Source: Phycisphaerae bacterium (GTDB taxonomy: Bacteria; Planctomycetota; Phycisphaerae; Sedimentisphaerales; UBA12454). Taken from it: a DNA stretch of 64,000 nt. Every line of letters starts with the position of its first letter. Within the stretch, counting starts at the first letter, position 1. Positions 58,614 to 64,000 of this stretch are shown piece after piece. The stretch lies in NCBI GenBank assembly GCA_041652575.1, contig JBAZHC010000011.1, positions 1 through 64,000 of the forward strand, written 5' to 3'. The position numbers were made by a program, and so were the translations under genes. The notes beneath the pieces were generated by a model. The model ran no database searches. It was not told where the DNA came from and saw only the letters and a list, made by a program, of their open reading frames with translations.

Positions 58614-60677
58614 CTATCTGCTGAAGAACACCCTGATAATATCGTTATATGTAATCATTATAAACAAGGCGCCTATAAGCGCAAGCCCGATATAAACCAG
58701 CCCTTCCTGCACTTTCGAATGTACAGGCGAGCCTTTGATTTTCTCGATTATCAGCAGTACGACAAGTCCGCCGTCCAGTATCGGCAGCGGAAGAAAATTC
58801 ATCACCGCAAGACAGGCGCTGATAATTCCCATAAAGTGTATATACTGAATATAATCTTTATCGGCTATAATTTTCGAACTTGCCGCAATCATACCCACCG
58901 GCCCCATAAGGCTCTTTGGACTTACGTCGCCTATAATCAGGCCTTTGATTGTCATATACGTCTGGGCGATAAACTCAACTGTTTTTCTCGCTCCCATTTT
59001 CAGCGCGTCAGCCTTTCCCGCCGCCCTGAAAAGTTTCGTCATCGGCTTAAACGGTATATCGTAAAAAGTTAAGCCCCTGACAGCATATAAGTCGCCTTCG
59101 CTCGGCACTGCCAAACGAATATCGCCGTCATTGATTACGCTGCTGTAGTCAACTTTTACGGTTTTGCCCCTGTTCTTTTCGAGTACCGCGACGATATCGA
59201 AATAATTATTAACTTTCTCACCGGCGATAGTAACTATTTCCGCACCTCTGGGCAAATTGGTAAACACCGGCGAATTCATATCCGCCGCAGATGCTATGAC
59301 GGGACTATTCACATCCAGCCCGACGCCAATCCCGATAACAGCTCTGCCCTGCTCGTCTCTGGGCGTTACTTTTGCTTCGACAAGTTCGTTATCCCGCAAA
59401 ACCACCATACTGAGTTCTTCTCCCAGATTAGCGACCGTCGCCTGCCGCAATTCCTTATAAGTAGGATTGGGAACATCCTCGATCTGTACGATGACATCTC
59501 CCTTGTGCAGTATTTCGTTTACGTCTGATTTTTCAATGCTGATAATTTTAAGTCTCGGTATAAGGCCGCAGAACTGGGCCGGAACAAAAGTGCCGTCCTC
59601 CTGATATTCCATATAAGCGATATATTCGAGCCTGTCTTTAAATACTACAGGCTCGGTCTGTCCGGGCCTTTGAAATGACAGCGTTACCATCGGCTCGAAA
59701 ACAGCCTGCATCTTATCGCTGTATTGCCAGAACTTTTCTATCTTTTCGCCGTCGATATCGGCCAGCACATCGCCTTCTTTGAGTCCGGTTTGCTCTAATA
59801 AAACTTCCGGGGTTTCAACCTTTGCTATTTCAAGAGAACTTGCCGGCATTATGCCGAATCCTCTGAATCCAAGCCCCGGCATATTTTCCGCTACGATTGA
59901 AATATCCTCGATACTGCCGTCCGTCCGTTGTACCTTCAAACTGACAGGCTCGTTTCTTCCTGAAAAAGCCGCGGCGATAGCCATTCCCCTGAAGTCGAGA
60001 TTTCTTTTTCCATCGACCTCGATTATTTCATCGCCTGCTTTCAGTCCGGCCTTGTCCGCGGGATACCCCGGAATACAATCGCCTACGACCGCGGGCATCA
60101 TCCTGATACCTACCGTAAAAACAATAACGAAAAGTATTCCCGCCAGTATAACGTTCATCGCTACGCCTGCCGAACCGACAATGATTCTTTTCCATATCGG
60201 TTTGTTCAAAAATGAACGCGGGTCGTCGCTTGGCTTGTCGGAGCCGACATCTTCCTGACCGAGAAGTTTTACGAAGCCGCCCACGGGGAAAATCCGCAAC
60301 TGATATTCTGTCTCGCCGGCCTTGCCGCCGAATGGTACTTTAATACACAACAGTCCCTCTTCGTCAGGGTCGTTTTCTTTCAGCAGGATAGTGGGAAAGA
60401 TTCTGAATCTAAGATAATTTTCGCATTTCTTAAAACCCACTACAACCGTTCCGAATCCTACCGCGAATGCTTCAACTCTGACATCGGATAATTTGCCCGC
60501 GATAAAATGGCCCAGTTCATGAATGAAAATCACCGTGCCAAGCCCGACTAACGACATAATTATACTGCTGCTTTTGCTGAAGTGTCCTGAAATGTAATAA
60601 ATTGCCAATGCAACTATCACCAAAAGTATCAGGGCGTTTATATAATTTTTCGATTTTAAATTACTTTGTTCAGACAT
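58614..60677 (-). CDS. rseP: Site-2 protease RseP-like, with several PDZ domains
   Basis: A 687-residue zinc protease of the inner membrane. The HEXXH site is in VIFIHELGHFIAGKL (about 49-63), and the second metal motif is LPLPILDGGLVVLL near the C-terminus. Between them lie about four PDZ-like modules (GYPADKAGLKAGDEIIEVDG, LLEQTGLKEGDVLADIDG, ILHKGDVIVQIEDV, LPRGAEIVTIAGEKV). E. coli RseP has about 450 residues and two PDZ domains, so this is an enlarged form. It releases membrane-bound anti-sigma factors or remnant signal peptides. It overlaps dxr by 22 bp. Confidence 0.9.
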   Translation of the reverse strand: MSEQSNLKSKNYINALILLVIVALAIYYISGHFSKSSSIIMSLVGLGTVIFIHELGHFIAGKLSDVRVEAFAVGFGTVVVGFKKCENYLRFRIFPTILLKENDPDEEGLLCIKVPFGGKAGETEYQLRIFPVGGFVKLLGQEDVGSDKPSDDPRSFLNKPIWKRIIVGSAGVAMNVILAGILFVIVFTVGIRMMPAVVGDCIPGYPADKAGLKAGDEIIEVDGKRNLDFRGMAIAAAFSGRNEPVSLKVQRTDGSIEDISIVAENMPGLGFRGFGIMPASSLEIAKVETPEVLLEQTGLKEGDVLADIDGEKIEKFWQYSDKMQAVFEPMVTLSFQRPGQTEPVVFKDRLEYIAYMEYQEDGTFVPAQFCGLIPRLKIISIEKSDVNEILHKGDVIVQIEDVPNPTYKELRQATVANLGEELSMVVLRDNELVEAKVTPRDEQGRAVIGIGVGLDVNSPVIASAADMNSPVFTNLPRGAEIVTIAGEKVNNYFDIVAVLEKNRGKTVKVDYSSVINDGDIRLAVPSEGDLYAVRGLTFYDIPFKPMTKLFRAAGKADALKMGARKTVEFIAQTYMTIKGLIIGDVSPKSLMGPVGMIAASSKIIADKDYIQYIHFMGIISACLAVMNFLPLPILDGGLVVLLIIEKIKGSPVHSKVQEGLVYIGLALIGALFIMITYNDIIRVFFSR

Positions 60678-61840
60678 TCTTTAACCTCATTTCTTGCCCA
60701 GTTATCCGCTGAAATCAAATCTTCCAGGCTCGCTTCTGTTTTGACTTTATGTTTATCGAGACAATGTTCTATAAGTTCGACTATATTAACAAATTTTATC
60801 TTTCCTTCCAGAAATTCTTTGACCGCAGCTTCATTTGCCGCGTTAAATACCGCTGCGGCCGTACCGTTGGTCTTTGCGACCTCGTAACCGATTTTCAGGG
60901 CTTTAAAGACTTCCATGTCGGGTTTCTCGAAAGTAAGATTCCCTATCTCTTCCAGCCGCAGATGTTTCGTTATTCCCCTGACCCTGTGCGGAAACGTCAG
61001 TGCGTACTGAATCGGCAGGCACATGTCCGGCCCAGACATCTGCGCTATTACAGAACCGTCGACGAATTCAACCATCGAATGAACTATCGATTCCGGATGG
61101 ACAAGCACTTCGATTTTTTCTACCGGCACATCGAACAGCCATTTCGCTTCGATTATCTCAAGAGCCTTGTTCATCATTGTGGCCGAGTCTATTGTTATTT
61201 TTTTGCCCATATTCCACGTCGGATGAGCAAGTGCCTGTTCGATTGTCGCGTTTTGAATCTGTTCTTTCGTTGCGCCTCTGAACGGCCCCCCGCTTGCCGT
61301 CAGGATTATCCTGTTAACCTCGCTGGAGTTTCCAGCCTGTAATGCCTGGAAGACCGCCGAGTGTTCACTGTCAACGGGTAATATTTTAGCGTTATTCTGT
61401 TTGGCGACCTTTGTCAAAAGCGCTCCGGCTATAACAAGCGGCTCTTTATTGGCGATGGCAAGAGTCTTGCCCGCTTTTGCAGCCGCTAAAATAGCCTCAA
61501 GTCCCGCCGCTCCGACAACCGCAGCTATTACGACATCGACATTTTCATTTGAAGCCGCGATTGAAAGACCGCTGTTGCCGGAATGTATTTCTGTGCCGTG
61601 TAGGGTGGGCTTTAGCCCACGCGGTTCATCCAGTAGTTTTTTGAAATTATCTACTTTCTCCGGATTGGTAACAACTGCGATTGAAGGCCTGAATTTTTTA
61701 ACCTGCTCGGCCAGCAGTTCGACATTATTGTGAGCCGTAAGAGCGACGACCTTATAATCGGCGCCGAGAGCTTCTATAACGCGCAAGGCGTTTCTGCCTA
61801 TCGAACCTGTCGAACCGAGTATCGCTATTTTCTTTATCAT
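60656..61840 (-). CDS. dxr: 1-deoxy-D-xylulose 5-phosphate reductoisomerase
   Basis: A 394-residue NADPH enzyme, the second step of the MEP isoprenoid pathway. Motifs are IAILGSTGSIGRNALRVIE (3-21), TLAIANKEPLVIAG, LPVDSEHSAVFQALQAG (metal/substrate site), LTASGGPFRG, HPTWNMGKKITIDSATMMNK and HPESIVHSMVEFVDGS. Its ATG follows the stop of the AraC-type regulator with no gap, and rseP overlaps its end. A dxr-rseP order is common; the regulator in front is not. Confidence 0.95.
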   Translation of the reverse strand: MIKKIAILGSTGSIGRNALRVIEALGADYKVVALTAHNNVELLAEQVKKFRPSIAVVTNPEKVDNFKKLLDEPRGLKPTLHGTEIHSGNSGLSIAASNENVDVVIAAVVGAAGLEAILAAAKAGKTLAIANKEPLVIAGALLTKVAKQNNAKILPVDSEHSAVFQALQAGNSSEVNRIILTASGGPFRGATKEQIQNATIEQALAHPTWNMGKKITIDSATMMNKALEIIEAKWLFDVPVEKIEVLVHPESIVHSMVEFVDGSVIAQMSGPDMCLPIQYALTFPHRVRGITKHLRLEEIGNLTFEKPDMEVFKALKIGYEVAKTNGTAAAVFNAANEAAVKEFLEGKIKFVNIVELIEHCLDKHKVKTEASLEDLISADNWARNEVKECLNKVI

Positions 61841-63103
61841 TTATTTTCTTCTGTTCATATCCCTGAACAGTCTGGGAGTAACGCCGACGATTTCCTTGAA
61901 TGTCCGCGTAAAATAACTCTGGTTGTTATAGCCGGCATCGAAGCATATTTCGGTACAGTTCTTATTAGTGGAAATTAAAAGTTCTTTCGCGTGTTCAATG
62001 CGAACGTTTGTCAGATAATCTATTACTGTCATACCGGTTTGTTCCTTGAAGATATGACTCAGACGCGAAACGCTCAAATGGGCGCTGTGTGCAATCTCAT
62101 CGAGAGAGAGCGGCTCAACATAATGCTGCTGAATATAATCTATCGACGGTTTTATCTGCGAAACTCTTTTCTTGTCCTGTATGGAATAAACAAGTTCGAT
62201 AAAATCGTTCAAAGCGTTGGTTATCCAGACGCACAAGTCCTGCTGATTATCTATCTGCAGAACCTTATTCATATAATCGAGGTTCTTTTCCAGCAGAAAG
62301 TTTATATCGACTCCGCCTTCCACCGCGCTTCTGCTCAGGACGCTCAGCAGTTCGAGCATTCTCGCCTTGAGAACCGAAAGGTCTCCCGGGTCCTTGAGCA
62401 TAATCTTTGCCAGTATCATATTAAGGACTTCTCTTGCGCCCATCCGGTCGCCGATTTTGACCTTATCCATAAGCTGCTTTTCAGAATCGAGCGGATATTG
62501 ACCCGCCCCTGTTATTTCCTTATGCTCGCGTATCAGTTCGCCTATTTCCGACTGCTGCTGACTTCTCTGTCTTCGCCATTGCATAACATACGGGTCAAGG
62601 TTGGTAACTTCATAAAAAAGAACGAACAAAAATTCCGCCGCTTCATGAATTTTCCTGCCCGCCAAAACAGGCAGCTTCATTACCGACTGTTTCAGTTTTG
62701 TCCTGTTAATGCGTATGCCTTTGAGGCGTTTGTCGATATCTTCAATTACTGTCTCATCAGGCTTATCCCAGAGACATTTGCCGAAGAATATTCCGCCCAA
62801 AGGTTTCTCCCTGTCCATAGCGGGCACACAGGCAAGAACAATCCCGGCATGGCAGATGCTTATATATGGCTGGCCGGTCTCGAATGCCATCTTCATACTC
62901 CTGAGTCTGTCCTGCAGGCAGCGTTTCAAACCGGCCGGGCTGTTGCGGACTATTTTGCAGAATTCAGGATGACAATCTTTGCTGCATACATCGGACAGAT
63001 TTCTGCCCTGCAAATCGGTCGTTTCGATAGACAATCCGAAATTGCCGCGAAAGGCAGTTTCTATCCGTGTAAAATCCTTTTTTGTAAGTAATGAATTTTC
63101 CAT
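61841..63103 (-). CDS. AraC-family regulator with PocR ligand-binding domain
   Basis: A 420-residue transcription factor. The N-terminal PocR domain (about 10-175) has SKDCHPEFCKIVRNSPAGLK and CHAGIVLACVPAM with conserved Cys/His, a family thought to sense small hydrocarbon derivatives. A helical linker follows, and the C-terminal AraC double HTH (about 318-420) has IDYIQQHYVEPLSLDEIAHS, LSHIFKEQTGMTVIDYL and ICFDAGYNNQSYFTRTFKEI. Its stop codon touches the dxr start codon, so regulator and dxr/rseP are translated from one mRNA. Confidence 0.88.
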   Translation of the reverse strand: MENSLLTKKDFTRIETAFRGNFGLSIETTDLQGRNLSDVCSKDCHPEFCKIVRNSPAGLKRCLQDRLRSMKMAFETGQPYISICHAGIVLACVPAMDREKPLGGIFFGKCLWDKPDETVIEDIDKRLKGIRINRTKLKQSVMKLPVLAGRKIHEAAEFLFVLFYEVTNLDPYVMQWRRQRSQQQSEIGELIREHKEITGAGQYPLDSEKQLMDKVKIGDRMGAREVLNMILAKIMLKDPGDLSVLKARMLELLSVLSRSAVEGGVDINFLLEKNLDYMNKVLQIDNQQDLCVWITNALNDFIELVYSIQDKKRVSQIKPSIDYIQQHYVEPLSLDEIAHSAHLSVSRLSHIFKEQTGMTVIDYLTNVRIEHAKELLISTNKNCTEICFDAGYNNQSYFTRTFKEIVGVTPRLFRDMNRRK

Positions 63104-63242
63104 CTATTCACTAATAGGTATTTTCGGCTAATTATACCCTATGAAATGAATTTTAGCACTATTTTGCTAAAATTATTGTAATTTCTTTAAACATAAAGAG
63201 TTATATATCATTAAACTTTATTTGCCGAACCTTAGCTTATAC

Positions 63243-63271
63243 TTGTTAAATTTACATTTGTTCGCTATAAA
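63243..63271 (+). promoter_or_regulatory. Promoter of the terminal P-loop gene, predicting a leaderless mRNA
   Basis: TTGTTA (63243-63248), 17-nt spacer, TATAAA (63266-63271). The ATG is at 63279, 7 nt after the -10 box, with no Shine-Dalgarno between. Confidence 0.65.
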
Positions 63272-63278
63272 TACCTGT

Positions 63279-64000
63279 ATGAAACCCCTTTATATTAGCG
63301 CGACTGGACAGGACAGCGGCAAGACCGCCGTAATTTGCGGCCTGATTCAGTATCTGCGAAGCCACGGCCACAATCCCGGCTACTGCAAACCTGTCGGCCA
63401 GCGATATGTTATGTATAACAACCACAGCATTGACGAAGACGCCGTACTTGCCCACAAGGTTTTCGACTTCAAGGACCGTCCCGAGGATATGAGTCCCATC
63501 GCCGTCGCGGAAGGTTTCACAGCCAAATTCATCGCAAACCCGGATGTTTCACCGCTCGAAAAGCAGATACGAGACAGTTTCGCCAGGCTTCAGGAAAAGC
63601 ATCAAATGGTAATTATTGAAGGTACCGGCCATGCCGGCGTTGGAAGCTGTTTCGGCCTGTCGAACGCCCGCGTCGCGCAAATGCTCGATGCGAACGTGGT
63701 AATAGTCGCCTCCGGCGGTATCGGCAGACCCATTGACGAAATTTCGTTATCTCTTGCCCTTTTCAAACAATATAACGTCAACGTAACAGGTGTGATTCTG
63801 AATAAGATTTACCCGCAGAAATACGAGAAGATTAAATCCATCGCCCCGAAGGGACTGGAGCTTATCGGCACAAAACTCGTGGGAAATATTCCTTACGATT
63901 CCAATCTTTCATTTTTCTCCGTCGGCCAGATAGCCGAGGAATTCGGCTATAAGGTTGTCTGCGGCAACGAATCTCTTTCGAATAAAATCGAGCATACCGT
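63279..64000 (+). CDS. BioD/Pta-N-like P-loop protein (partial, runs off the window)
   Basis: At least 240 residues, open to the window end. It starts MKPLYISATGQDSGKTAVIC with a BioD-type Walker A (TGQDSGKT, 9-16), has GYCKPVGQRYV, MVIIEGTGHAGVGSCFGLSN (Walker B-like) and VVIVASGGIGRPIDEISLSL, then GVILNKIYPQKYEKI. This is the dethiobiotin-synthetase-like ATPase fold found at the N-terminus of long phosphotransacetylases and in stand-alone AAA/DRTGG proteins. The lost C-terminus would decide between them. Confidence 0.8.
   Translation, partial: MKPLYISATGQDSGKTAVICGLIQYLRSHGHNPGYCKPVGQRYVMYNNHSIDEDAVLAHKVFDFKDRPEDMSPIAVAEGFTAKFIANPDVSPLEKQIRDSFARLQEKHQMVIIEGTGHAGVGSCFGLSNARVAQMLDANVVIVASGGIGRPIDEISLSLALFKQYNVNVTGVILNKIYPQKYEKIKSIAPKGLELIGTKLVGNIPYDSNLSFFSVGQIAEEFGYKVVCGNESLSNKIEHT

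Noticed and set aside
61991..63091. Long open frame of 366 codons on the plus strand
   Set aside because: It is antisense to the clearly homologous PocR/AraC gene and shows no domain of its own.

Overview
The window looks like a chromosomal segment of a Planctomycetota bacterium, probably class Phycisphaerae or a relative. This placement is inferred from the combination of a pseudopilin with an AFTLVELLVV N-terminus, a PEP-CTERM protein beside a dockerin-bearing paralogue, an AroD-AroE fusion, phenylacetate-CoA ligase/ACT pairs and an EF-G of the GHGGAGKT type. No rRNA gene is present. FeoAB, the PaaK/ACT pairs and an iron-sulfur-flavoprotein-like gene fit an anaerobic or microaerophilic life.

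Layout. 1-135 is the C-terminal end of an IS630-type transposase, followed by a repeat-rich gap. 0.9-5.9 kb: methyltransferase, small membrane protein, Nudix hydrolase, nucleotide-sugar dehydrogenase, flavoprotein, DHH phosphoesterase. 5.9-12.6 kb: DUF3795 protein, HEPN/MNT pair, ribF, a stand-alone LeuA regulatory domain, aroDE fusion and an EF-G-like GTPase. 12.7-12.9 kb: tRNA-Gln and tRNA-Met. 13.0-16.5 kb: a duplicated paaK-ACT module. 16.7-21.4 kb: outer-membrane porin, Na+/solute symporter with a 56-residue accessory protein, amidohydrolase. 21.4-24.3 kb is accessory DNA: HNH-AP2 endonuclease-like gene, structured inverted repeats, and a DUF3800 gene flanked by direct repeats that carry promoters.

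24.4-31.3 kb: glycolysis (GAPDH, an NDK-like protein, PGK), an EIIA-CBS protein with an ion antiporter-like permease, and rpe. 31.4-32.5 kb is an AT-rich two-gene island with an AbiJ/HEPN-like protein. 32.9-44.6 kb is a plus-strand housekeeping run: accD, hisC, hisB, ispF, cysS, ruvC, a trans-sulfuration enzyme, ruvA, ruvB, amidase, ZIP transporter, manA, a NusG-like gene. 44.7-47.9 kb, minus strand: secreted proteins (lipoprotein, dockerin protein, pseudopilin, PEP-CTERM protein). 48.0-51.0 kb: dtxR-feoA-feoB-hemP iron operon with an operator inside its promoter. 51.0-58.6 kb: lipid flippase-like protein, methyltransferases and glycosyltransferases for surface glycans. 58.6-63.1 kb: PocR/AraC regulator, dxr and rseP in one tight operon. 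The window ends inside a BioD/Pta-like P-loop gene.

The most striking signals are non-coding. A dispersed repeat built on CACAGAG/CTCTGTG occurs at many loci. One 49-bp unit of it supplies both the ribosome-binding site and the GTG start codon of two unrelated genes (an amidohydrolase and rpe), and a run of the same family has become the coding C-terminus of the permease. Several genes (hisC, the nusG-like gene, the terminal P-loop gene) have good promoters whose -10 box lies only 6-9 nt before the ATG, which predicts leaderless or nearly leaderless mRNAs.
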